Origin: an uncultured Flavobacterium sp.
GTDB lineage: Bacteria; Bacteroidota; Bacteroidia; Flavobacteriales; Flavobacteriaceae
Direction of reading: 5' to 3'
NCBI RefSeq assembly: GCF_937876455.1
Contig: NZ_CALFIG010000183.1
Span: 1-5,055, forward strand
Length of the DNA: 5,055 bases
Part shown: positions 1 to 4,914 of the stretch, piece by piece
Layout of the letters: each line of letters begins with the position of its first letter
How positions within the stretch are numbered: the stretch's first letter is position 1
The notes under the pieces: model-generated
The model's database searches: none
What the model was told of the DNA's origin: nothing
Seen by the model: the letters and a program-made list of their open reading frames with translations, nothing else
Position numbers and translations under genes: made by a program

Positions 1-10
1 TTTAAAGTCA

Positions 11-23
11 TTTGTAGTACAAA
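11..23. promoter_or_regulatory. Short palindrome, possible operator
   Basis: The sequence TTTGTA-G-TACAAA is a perfect inverted repeat with 6-bp arms and a single central base. It lies about 50 bases before the plus-strand ATG at 73, where a dimeric repressor could bind. No convincing Bacteroidota -7 box (TAnnTTTG) sits beside it, and arms this short arise often by chance in AT-rich DNA. The operator role is inferred from symmetry and position only. Confidence 0.2.
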
Positions 24-72
24 ACAATGATGTAAGAAAATTAAATTAAAACTTTAGAACAAAGATGAATTC

Positions 73-183
73 ATGAAAGAGACATATAATAGTATTTTAG
101 AAGAAAATCCAGCTTCGGATTTTCTTAAACCTGAAGAATTTGTAAAACGTGGAGAGATTTTTTTGATGCTTTATAAATGGTAG
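73..183 (+). pseudogene. Possible truncated 5' end of an unrecognised gene, running into the ubiE 3' end
   Basis: An ORF of 36 codons begins MKETYNSILEENPASDF and continues as a hydrophilic, Lys/Glu-rich peptide to about residue 29. The last codons (MLYKW and stop) are the antisense of conserved ubiE sequence. The natural reading is an N-terminus cut off at a breakpoint near 157-164, where it abuts ubiE head to head. I do not recognise the family, and no homology is claimed. A 10-bp hairpin at 101-126 lies inside the ORF, which counts against it being a normal coding region. It may simply be a chance ORF in spacer DNA, or one side of an assembly join. The upstream ATG at 65 is followed at once by a stop and is not a start. 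Confidence 0.25.
101..126. terminator. 10-bp perfect hairpin at the end of ubiE, possible bidirectional terminator
   Basis: AAGAAAATCC (101-110) and GGATTTTCTT (117-126) are perfect reverse complements around a 6-base loop, AGCTTC. On either strand the right arm is T-rich, so a weak stem followed by a U-rich stretch would form in both directions. Its position at the end of the minus-strand ubiE transcript suits a terminator. It overlaps the ubiE stop as drawn (125-127), which is odd, and the stem has few G-C pairs, so the function is uncertain. Confidence 0.4.
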
Positions 184-886
184 CCACACCCATGGTTTGA
201 GGCAAATGTTCTACCTCTATAAACCCAATTTTTCTTAAAATATTGTTTAGCACTTCACCAAATGGAAAATTTTGTGCCGAAGTAGATAAATAAGCATAAG
301 CTTTTTTGTCTTTTGAAAACAGTTTACCAATCGTAGGCATTATAAAATTTGTATAGAAAAAATACCCTTGTTTAAATGGAAATTTTGTAGGTACCGACGT
401 TTCTAAAATAATAAATTGCCCTCCCGATTTCAAGGTGCGTAAAATTTCGGATAAACCTTTTTCTAAGTTTTCAAAATTGCGCACACCATAAGCCACGGTA
501 ATTACATCAAAATAGTTGTCTGCATAAGGAATATTTTCGCCATCACCTAAAACCATTTGAATTTTAGTGTCTAATTTTTGGGCTTCAATTTTTTGTTTTC
601 CAATGTCTAACATGCCTTGTGAAATATCTAAACCAATGATTTCCGTAGCCGAAGTAGTAGCAAATAAAATCGCCAAATCTCCCGTACCAGTAGCAATATC
701 TAAAATAGTTGAAGGCTGTTTAACCGCTACCATTTTAAGGATTTTTTGCTTCCATTTTGCGTCCGTACCAAAAGAGATGATTTTGTTTAACCCATCATAA
801 TTTCCTGAAATGGTATCAAACATTTGAGCTACTTGTTCTTTTTTACTAGCCGCAGAATCTTGATAAGGTTTTATCGTTTTAGACAT
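125..886 (-). CDS. ubiE: Demethylmenaquinone methyltransferase UbiE/MenG
   Basis: This is a class I SAM-dependent C-methyltransferase that converts demethylmenaquinone to menaquinone, the last step of menaquinone synthesis. Bacteroidota respire mainly with menaquinone, so MenG activity is the likely role. Residues 30-45 (YDGLNKIISFGTDAKW) match the first UbiE family signature. LDIATGTGD (62-70) is the SAM-binding glycine loop, GLDIS (85-89) the following acidic strand, YGVRN (133-137) a family motif, and RTLKSGGQFIILETS (150-164) the second signature. The start chosen is the second in-frame Met (MSKTIKPYQDS). The first Met, at 907, lies inside the promoter at 905-935, and its extra seven residues are not typical. 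The product is 253 aa. The family normally ends near IYKASK, so the last 10 or so residues (SLHVLQILQV) look like read-through into unrelated DNA left of about 158. Confidence 0.95.
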   Translation of the reverse strand: MSKTIKPYQDSAASKKEQVAQMFDTISGNYDGLNKIISFGTDAKWKQKILKMVAVKQPSTILDIATGTGDLAILFATTSATEIIGLDISQGMLDIGKQKIEAQKLDTKIQMVLGDGENIPYADNYFDVITVAYGVRNFENLEKGLSEILRTLKSGGQFIILETSVPTKFPFKQGYFFYTNFIMPTIGKLFSKDKKAYAYLSTSAQNFPFGEVLNNILRKIGFIEVEHLPQTMGVATIYKASKKSLHVLQILQV

Positions 887-904
887 TTTACAAATTTTGA
901 TTGG

Positions 905-935
905 CAAAAGTACGGATAAAAATTCAATGTGTCAA
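905..935 (-). promoter_or_regulatory. Bacteroidota-type sigma-A promoter of ubiE
   Basis: On the minus strand, TACTTTTG (912-905) matches the Bacteroidota -7 consensus TAnnTTTG exactly. An ATTG whose TTG is 935-933 lies 20 bases upstream, close to the usual -33 spacing. Transcription would begin near 898, leaving a leader of only about a dozen A-rich bases before the ATG at 886. This supports that start over the ATG at 907. The -33 element belongs to the octamer repeat 925-980. The match is by eye against the published consensus. Confidence 0.65.
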
Positions 936-980
936 TTAGTCAATTAGCCAATGTGTCTATAAGGCAATCAGTCAATGTAC
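925..980. repeat. Degenerate octamer tandem repeat (seven units)
   Basis: Seven phased 8-base units fill 56 bases of the folA-ubiE gap. Units of the type CAATGTGT occur at 925, 949 and, as CAATGTAC, at 973. Units of the type CAATTAGT occur at 933, 941 (CAATTAGC) and 965 (CAATCAGT). Only the unit at 957 departs strongly. Six of seven begin CAAT, so on the minus strand an ATTG recurs every 8 bases, and one copy serves as the likely -33 element of ubiE. Unit length and divergence do not suit CRISPR. The origin is probably slippage or a repeat common in flavobacterial spacers. Confidence 0.75.
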
Positions 981-1004
981 AATTAATAAAAATGGCGTTT
1001 AGTT

Positions 1005-1025
1005 TTTTACCAATTACCCATTACC
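1005..1025 (-). repeat. Three G-rich heptamers across the folA stop codon
   Basis: On the minus strand the bases read GGTAATG, GGTAATT, GGTAAAA in strict 7-base phase. The first unit contains the folA stop codon TAA (1023-1021). The units belong to the same GGTWATK family as the arrays at 2991-3018 and 3388-3415, in the same strand orientation as the array at 3388-3415. Three units is short and the last is degenerate, so chance cannot be excluded, but finding the same motif three times in 5 kb makes it notable. Confidence 0.55.
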
Positions 1026-1506
1026 TTTTTACATACGTTAAAAAAGTAAAATCATAATCGTGTTTTTCATCTTTAGCATGAAATTCTTCAAATACTAATT
1101 CCCATTGTGTTGCATCGATTTCTGGAAAAAACGTATCGGCTTCTATAGTGGTATGTACACGCGTAAGTTCTATTTTATCTGCAATAGCTATAGATTGTTT
1201 GTAAATTTCACCACCACCGATGATGAAAACTTCTTCATTTTTTGGACAAGCTTCAATTGCTTCTTGCAAGCCTGAAACCACAATACATCCTTCAGGAACT
1301 TGGTAATCAGCTTGTCTGGTGATGATGATGTGGGTGCGATTAGGTAAGGGTCTTGGAAAACTCTCAAACGTTTTACGCCCCATAATAATATAATGCCCAG
1401 ATGTTAAGGTTTTGAAACGCTTAAAATCATCGGGTAAATGCCAAACGAGTTGATTGTCTTTTCCTAAAGCATTGTTTTCTGATGCAGCTGCGATTATGGT
1501 GAGCAT
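1021..1506 (-). CDS. folA: Dihydrofolate reductase
   Basis: FolA reduces 7,8-dihydrofolate to tetrahydrofolate with NADPH in the cytoplasm, restoring the cofactor that ThyA oxidises. The 161-aa length is normal for a bacterial chromosomal DHFR. The N-terminal strand and Met20-type loop are clear (IIAAASENNALGKDNQLVW, residues 4-22). W22 and D27 in WHLPDDF occupy the positions of the E. coli catalytic-site Trp22 and Asp27. GRKTFESF (43-50) and IIGGGEIYKQ (95-104) bind NADPH, and EADTFFPEI (122-130) is the conserved C-terminal motif. The ATG at 1506 places the Met directly before the first strand, as in E. coli. A weak -7-like TACCTTAG (1532-1525) lies upstream without a clear TTG, so read-through from upstream is equally possible. 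The stop codon lies in a heptamer repeat. thyA lies upstream on the same strand, with the GNAT gene between. Confidence 0.97.
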   Translation of the reverse strand: MLTIIAAASENNALGKDNQLVWHLPDDFKRFKTLTSGHYIIMGRKTFESFPRPLPNRTHIIITRQADYQVPEGCIVVSGLQEAIEACPKNEEVFIIGGGEIYKQSIAIADKIELTRVHTTIEADTFFPEIDATQWELVFEEFHAKDEKHDYDFTFLTYVKR

Positions 1507-1571
1507 AATTTTGAATTTGATGTGCTAAGGTAGTGATTTTAATTTTTTAAAATGAATGAGTATTATATTCG

Positions 1572-2003
1572 TTATAACTGTTTAGTCATTTTATAATTTA
1601 CAATTTTTACATTTCTAATTACATTTGTTTGTGATACTATCGTTTGGAAACCTTTTTTTTCAAAAAAACCTCTTGCCGTTTTACTTACGTCTGAATTCAA
1701 AATAGTTGCTTTTCGTTTAATTGCTTCTTTTTCTATTTCATAATAAAGTCTATCCGCGATGCCTTTTCTTTGGAAATCTTTGTGAACATATAAAAAATCT
1801 AAATAATCATTATTTTCCAATGAAGCGAAGCCAACTATTTTGTTATCAATTTCCGCAATTAAAAAATGTTGTGAGGTCAGCTTGTCTGTCCAACGCTGCG
1901 TGTTTTCTATTGAAGAGGTCCAAGCTTTAATTTGTTCTGGCGAATAGTCGTCTTTGCAGATGGTCGAAATGGTGTCAACGAACATTTTTTGCATTTCTGT
2001 CAT
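1572..2003 (-). CDS. GNAT family N-acetyltransferase, apparently missing its first strand
   Basis: This is a GCN5-related acetyltransferase predicted to transfer acetyl from acetyl-CoA to an amine; the substrate is unknown. The 143-aa reading has the acetyl-CoA motif in LYVHKDFQRKGIADRLY (71-87), with the pyrophosphate loop Q78-R-K-G-I-A83. The preceding strands are FLIAEIDNKIVGFASLE (47-63), and SKTARGFFEKKGF (107-119) is the usual C-terminal motif. The start at 2003 is the first ATG available, but it begins at helix 1. The in-frame codons just upstream encode KLSIRLSKLSD, which reads as the missing N-terminal beta strand of the fold. They follow an ATG at 2048 that is cut off by TAG at 2039-2037. 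The gene may therefore be a nonsense mutant or be translated in shortened form. It lies between thyA and folA, and nothing links it to folate chemistry. Confidence 0.85.
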   Translation of the reverse strand: MTEMQKMFVDTISTICKDDYSPEQIKAWTSSIENTQRWTDKLTSQHFLIAEIDNKIVGFASLENNDYLDFLYVHKDFQRKGIADRLYYEIEKEAIKRKATILNSDVSKTARGFFEKKGFQTIVSQTNVIRNVKIVNYKMTKQL

Positions 2004-2048
2004 GTCGCTAAGTTTTGAAAGTCTTATGGATAGTTTCTAATTATTCAT
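2004..2048 (-). pseudogene. Severed N-terminus of the GNAT gene (ATG then in-frame TAG)
   Basis: In the frame of the acetyltransferase, the minus strand reads MNN-stop-KLSIRLSKLSD and then continues into MTEMQKMF of the gene at 2003. The segment SIRLSKLSDMTEM has the form usual for the first strand and turn of GNAT proteins (compare IR-x-A-x-x-x-D-L). Restoring TAG to a sense codon, for example TTG, gives one 158-aa ORF from 2048 to 1572, a normal length for the family. The stop could be a real mutation or a base-call error; no alternative GTG or TTG start precedes the strand. Confidence 0.6.
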
Positions 2049-2159
2049 TCTTTGTTTATCGTCCTAAAATTCTTTATAACTTGTTTATACGTGCAATAAA
2101 CTATCTCACTTATCAATAAATTTAGTATATTGACGCTACTCGATTACGTTTTTGATTTC

Positions 2160-2984
2160 CTAAACCGCCACTGCCCCTTTAATATGTGGGTGTGGGTCAT
2201 AGCCTTCTAGTGTGAAATCGTCAAAAGTAAAATCAAAAATGTTTGTAATTTCTGGGTTTAATTTCATGGTTGGCAATGGTCGGCATTCACGCGATAATTG
2301 CAACTGTACTTGTTCGATATGGTTGTTATAAATATGGGCATCACCAAACGTGTGGATAAAATCGCCCACTTGTAAATTACATACTTGGGCAATCATCATG
2401 GTAAACAACGCGTAAGAAGCAATATTAAACGGCACACCTAAGAAAATATCGGCACTGCGTTGGTACAACTGGCAACTCAATTTGCCATCGGCTACATAAA
2501 ACTGAAAAAACGCATGACAAGGCGGCAAAGCTGCTTTTCCATTGGCTACATTTTCCGCAAAAGAAACAGACGTATCAGGCAATACACTTGGGTTCCAAGC
2601 AGAAACCAACATTCTACGGCTGTTTGGGTTGGTTTTTAACGTTTCAATTAATTCAGTAATTTGATCAATTTCTTCACTGTTCCAGTTGCGCCATTGATGC
2701 CCATATACTGGACCCAAATCGCCGTTTTCATCCGCCCATTCGTCCCATATCTTCACGCCATTTTCTTTTAAGTATTGGATATTGGTATCGCCTTTTAAAA
2801 ACCACAGCAATTCATAAATAATGGATTTTAAATGTAGTTTTTTGGTAGTTACCATTGGAAATCCTTCGCTCAAATCAAAACGCATTTGGTAACCAAATAC
2901 ACTCAGCGTTCCTGTGCCTGTTCGGTCACCTTTTTGGTTGCCGTTTTCTAATACATGTTTTACTAAGTCGTGGTATTGTTTCAT
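2160..2984 (-). CDS. thyA: Thymidylate synthase
   Basis: ThyA methylates dUMP to dTMP with 5,10-methylene-tetrahydrofolate, releasing dihydrofolate for FolA. The enzyme is cytoplasmic and normally a homodimer. The catalytic cysteine is C156 in LPPCHAFFQFYV. R21 in GDRTGTGT, E58, W80 and R123-R124 in NSRRMLVSAWNP correspond to known active-site positions. QRSADIFLGVPFNIASYA (175-192) carries the phosphate-binding Arg and the dUMP-recognising Asn187, and H217/Y219 lie in DAHIYNNH. The product is 274 aa against 264 in E. coli. The difference is a short insertion at about 136-149 between SAWNP and the catalytic loop. The ATG at 2984 matches the E. coli start. Its leader consists largely of C-rich heptamers (2991-3018) ending six bases before the ATG, and no promoter was seen, so it probably depends on transcription from the nupG side. 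Confidence 0.99.
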   Translation of the reverse strand: MKQYHDLVKHVLENGNQKGDRTGTGTLSVFGYQMRFDLSEGFPMVTTKKLHLKSIIYELLWFLKGDTNIQYLKENGVKIWDEWADENGDLGPVYGHQWRNWNSEEIDQITELIETLKTNPNSRRMLVSAWNPSVLPDTSVSFAENVANGKAALPPCHAFFQFYVADGKLSCQLYQRSADIFLGVPFNIASYALFTMMIAQVCNLQVGDFIHTFGDAHIYNNHIEQVQLQLSRECRPLPTMKLNPEITNIFDFTFDDFTLEGYDPHPHIKGAVAV

Positions 2985-2990
2985 ACTTTT

Positions 2991-3018
2991 GGGTATTGGG
3001 TTATAGGTTATGGGTTAT
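2991..3018 (+). repeat. Left heptamer array (four units) flanking the four-helix-bundle gene
   Basis: Four phased 7-base units read, on the plus strand, GGGTATT (2991), GGGTTAT (2998), AGGTTAT (3005) and GGGTTAT (3012). The 13 bases at 3006-3018 (GGTTATGGGTTAT) are an exact reverse complement of 3403-3415 on the other side of the gene. The array forms most of the thyA leader and overlaps the stop codon (3017-3015) of the restored four-helix-bundle frame. Confidence 0.85.
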
Positions 3019-3099
3019 TGTGTTGCTAAATAATTTAAGAAAGATGAAATTTTCTTTTCGATATTTTGTAAAAGTATAATTTTATCTTCAATATTTTTT
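3015..3099 (-). other. Frameshifted C-terminus of the four-helix-bundle gene
   Basis: A run of six A on the minus strand (3099-3094) is followed, in the -1 frame, by an open reading frame. It gives an NIEDKIILLQ segment and ends SFLNYLATQ at TAA 3017-3015. This amphipathic stretch is what the fourth helix of the family looks like. The frame actually in phase gives a short basic tail (KISKRKFHLS) instead. One extra A would join the two parts into a 118-aa protein. The cause could be a deletion, a homopolymer sequencing error, or slippage during transcription or translation. Confidence 0.65.
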
Positions 3100-3370
3100 C
3101 TGGAATTAGTTCAACATCAGAACATAAGATTAATTGAGTTTCTAACTCATAACAAGAACCTAGACTAATTTCCAAGAATCTTGAAAAATCTTTATTTGAT
3201 TTTTTTGCAAAACCTTCGGCTATATTTGAAGGAATAGAAATAACACTTCTTTTTATTTGAGAAGTTAATCCATACTTTTCTTCATCAGGCATTGTTTTCA
3301 TTAAAAAATAAATTTCTTTAACTAGTTCTCTGGATAAATTCCAAATATCCAATTCTCTAAAGTTTCTCAT
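3035..3370 (-). CDS. Four helix bundle protein (S23/23S rRNA IVS-type, bAvd-like), C-terminus frameshifted
   Basis: The family is a small all-helical protein first found encoded in 23S rRNA intervening sequences and related to the Avd protein of diversity-generating retroelements. Its cellular role is unknown. The 111-aa reading starts MRNFRELDIW, the usual N-terminus. It contains the hallmark GLTSQIKRSVISIPSNIAEG (34-53), then FSRFLEISLGSCYELETQL (62-80). After about residue 92 the sequence leaves the family pattern because of an apparent one-base deletion in a run of six A; the restored protein would have 118 aa. No rRNA, reverse transcriptase or variable repeat is present in the window, so this is a stand-alone copy. 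It is flanked by inverted heptamer arrays between nupG and thyA. No promoter was recognised; the ATG at 3370 is preceded by an A-rich leader. Confidence 0.9.
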   Translation of the reverse strand: MRNFRELDIWNLSRELVKEIYFLMKTMPDEEKYGLTSQIKRSVISIPSNIAEGFAKKSNKDFSRFLEISLGSCYELETQLILCSDVELIPEKILKIKLYFYKISKRKFHLS

Positions 3371-3387
3371 ATTTATTTTTATTACAT

Positions 3388-3415
3388 TCTCACCTATTAC
3401 CCATAACCCATAACC
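3388..3415 (-). repeat. Right heptamer array (four units) flanking the four-helix-bundle gene
   Basis: On the minus strand, four phased 7-base units read GGTTATG (3415), GGTTATG (3408), GGTAATA (3401) and GGTGAGA (3394). They decay toward the gene start. The outer two units pair exactly over 13 bases with the left array at 3006-3018, in opposite orientation. The array begins 10 bases after the nupG stop codon and ends 17 bases before the ATG of the four-helix-bundle gene. Confidence 0.85.
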
Positions 3416-3425
3416 TTTTCCCTTT

Positions 3426-4877
3426 TTAATGTTTTATCTCTTCAATTGCTTCCGGGTTGTGTTTGTGTTTAAAGAATAAGGCAAAAGCAATGGTAATTAC
3501 TAAAGCGTATATAGCAAACGTAAGCCAAATGTTGTGCCAGTCTTTCAAGTAAACACTTTTATCAAAAACACCATTAGATATTGTAATATCCTTTGTAAGT
3601 AACTTAAATACGTTGTTATTTGAATCCGTTTCGAGATATTTTAATAAAGTATCTTCGGTATCAAACTTAAATGTAAAAAATTTATCAATAAGAAAACCAC
3701 TACCTAAACTCCCAATTATTGCTCCAAATCCGTTTGTCATCATCATAAACAAGCCTTGCGCAGAAGAACGAATTTTAGAATCGGTAGCTGTTTCTACAAA
3801 TAAAGAACCTGAAATATTGAAAAAATCAAATGCCAATCCGTAAACAATATTAGACATAACTATCATCCATAAACTACCAATTGGATCTCCATAAGCAAAA
3901 AATCCAAAACGGAAAACCCAAGCAATCATACTGAATAACATTACTTGTTTGATTCCGAAGCGTTTCAAGAAAAACGGAATAGCCAAAATGAATATTGTTT
4001 CAGAAATCTGAGAAATAGATAATACTATATTAGCAGATTTTACTGCAAATGTTTCTGCGAATTTAGGAATGTTTTCAAAATCTTTAATATAAGTTTCACC
4101 ATACATATTTGTTAATTGTAAAGCAGCTCCTAAAAACATACTAAAAATAAAGAACATTGCCATTTTAGATTCTTTAAACAATTTAAATGCATCTAATCCA
4201 AAAATTTGAGTGATTGTTTTATTGCTATTTTCGTCTTTAATAGGTTCAATTTTCGGCAATCTAAATGAAAATAAACCCAATATTAAAGCAAAAAAAGAAG
4301 CAAAATAAAATTGATTACATTGAATAGGCATCCCAGTAATATTTGAAAAAAACTTGCCAATAGCTAAAAAATACTCATTCAATCCTAATTCAAAAATATC
4401 AGGAGGATTTACACTACTAAATAAGTTAGTAAACCACATAGCTACAATAAAACCAATTGTTCCCCATACACGAATAGGCGGATAATCTTTGATTACATTA
4501 AAATTAAATTTTTTTAATATTGCATAAGATAATGAATTAGACAATGATAATGTTGGCATATAAAACAACATAGCTGTTAGAAGCACCCAAAAAAATGTAG
4601 ATGGACTATCAATTGTTGGCAGAAATAATAATATTGCACCATATAAAATATGATGTATTCCATATAACTTCTCTAAATTTAAATATTTATCAGCAATAAT
4701 TCCAGATATTGGTGGCATAATAATTGAACCTATACCTAAGGTTGAAAAAACAATACCAAACTCAGCACCAGACCATTGTTTAAATCCAAATCCATAACTT
4801 GCTAAAGTTGTTAACCACGCTCCCCAAACAAATAATTGGAAAAAGCTCATTAAGGTTAGTCTAAATTTTATACTCAT
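3426..4877 (-). CDS. nupG: NupG/XapB-type nucleoside:H+ symporter
   Basis: This is an inner-membrane major-facilitator protein that imports nucleosides with protons, of the Nuc_H_symport family. Family blocks run through its length: FQLFVWGAWLTTL (13-25), a cytoplasmic ADK loop (62-64), DYPPIRVWGTIGFI (131-144), FFIFSMFLGAALQLTNMYG (242-260), SISQISETIFILAIPFF (287-303), AYGDP (328-332), AFDFFNISGSLFVE (349-362) and the SAQGLFMMMTNGFG block (372-385). R136, T140, Q254, N257, Q290, E293 and D351 lie where E. coli NupG has substrate-pocket residues, by recall of that family. At 483 aa it exceeds E. coli NupG (418 aa). The extra length lies mainly in two places: about 155-188, before the sixth membrane segment, and a hydrophilic stretch at 401-446 before the last one. 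The start follows the upstream nuclease gene by 15 bases, suggesting cotranscription. Nucleoside specificity cannot be read from the sequence. Confidence 0.95.
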   Translation of the reverse strand: MSIKFRLTLMSFFQLFVWGAWLTTLASYGFGFKQWSGAEFGIVFSTLGIGSIIMPPISGIIADKYLNLEKLYGIHHILYGAILLFLPTIDSPSTFFWVLLTAMLFYMPTLSLSNSLSYAILKKFNFNVIKDYPPIRVWGTIGFIVAMWFTNLFSSVNPPDIFELGLNEYFLAIGKFFSNITGMPIQCNQFYFASFFALILGLFSFRLPKIEPIKDENSNKTITQIFGLDAFKLFKESKMAMFFIFSMFLGAALQLTNMYGETYIKDFENIPKFAETFAVKSANIVLSISQISETIFILAIPFFLKRFGIKQVMLFSMIAWVFRFGFFAYGDPIGSLWMIVMSNIVYGLAFDFFNISGSLFVETATDSKIRSSAQGLFMMMTNGFGAIIGSLGSGFLIDKFFTFKFDTEDTLLKYLETDSNNNVFKLLTKDITISNGVFDKSVYLKDWHNIWLTFAIYALVITIAFALFFKHKHNPEAIEEIKH

Positions 4878-4879
4878 TT

Positions 4880-4914
4880 TTATCGTTTTTAGTTAATTAG
4901 TTAGCTTATCGTTT
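4880..4914. repeat. 26-base-spaced direct repeat at the nuclease-nupG boundary
   Basis: TTATCGTTT occurs at 4880-4888 and again at 4906-4914. Both copies are followed by TAGTT or AGTT, and TTAGTTAA/TTAGTTAG lies between them. The copies span the stop codon of the upstream gene and the short leader of nupG. The left copy is in the leader, while the right copy encodes part of the nuclease tail (ELNDK). The match is short, and a local tandem duplication is the simplest explanation. Confidence 0.4.

Larger units (their letters stand above)
2991..3415 (-). mobile_element. Candidate small cassette: four-helix-bundle gene between inverted heptamer arrays
   Basis: The 425-base unit consists of one small gene between two 28-base arrays of four heptamers in inverted orientation. 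Outside it, only 6 bases separate it from the thyA ATG and 10 from the nupG stop. Removing it would leave a 16-base nupG-thyA spacer typical of an operon. TTTT follows the right array (3416-3419) and precedes the left one (2987-2990), but this is too simple to count as a target duplication. No transposase or recombinase is encoded, so movement would need functions in trans. The arrays might instead be local expansions; mobility is inferred from layout alone. Confidence 0.35.

Noticed and set aside
65..74. Palindrome ATGAATTCAT as a regulatory site
   Set aside because: A 10-bp AT-rich palindrome is expected by chance at this scale, and it merely overlaps the ATG at 73.
567..800. Plus-strand open frame opposite ubiE
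   Set aside because: It is fully antisense to conserved UbiE motifs, with no family features or leader of its own.
887..907. Seven-residue N-terminal extension of UbiE starting at the ATG at 907
   Set aside because: The codons overlap the -7 box at 905-912 and would lie largely ahead of the expected transcript start; UbiE proteins of this group begin near MSKT.
925..980. CRISPR array
   Set aside because: The units are 8 bases, contiguous and degenerate, without spacers or cas genes.
1721..1930. Plus-strand open frame opposite the GNAT gene
   Set aside because: Cys- and Phe-rich antisense translation of a clear acetyltransferase; no independent support.
2049..2159. Promoter or terminator between thyA and the GNAT gene
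   Set aside because: No TAnnTTTG with a TTG at proper distance (best is TAAATTTA, 7 of 8, without a partner) and no convincing hairpin.
2855..3079. Plus-strand open frame across the thyA start and the left heptamers
   Set aside because: Part is antisense thyA and part is translation of the repeat (YFWVLGYRLWV), which is a repeat artefact.
3015..3370. Diversity-generating retroelement or 23S rRNA intervening sequence
   Set aside because: The four-helix-bundle protein is related to Avd and to IVS proteins, but no reverse transcriptase, template/variable repeat or rRNA sequence is in the window.
3613..3843. Plus-strand open frame inside the nupG region
   Set aside because: Antisense to conserved transporter segments; no credible start or homology.
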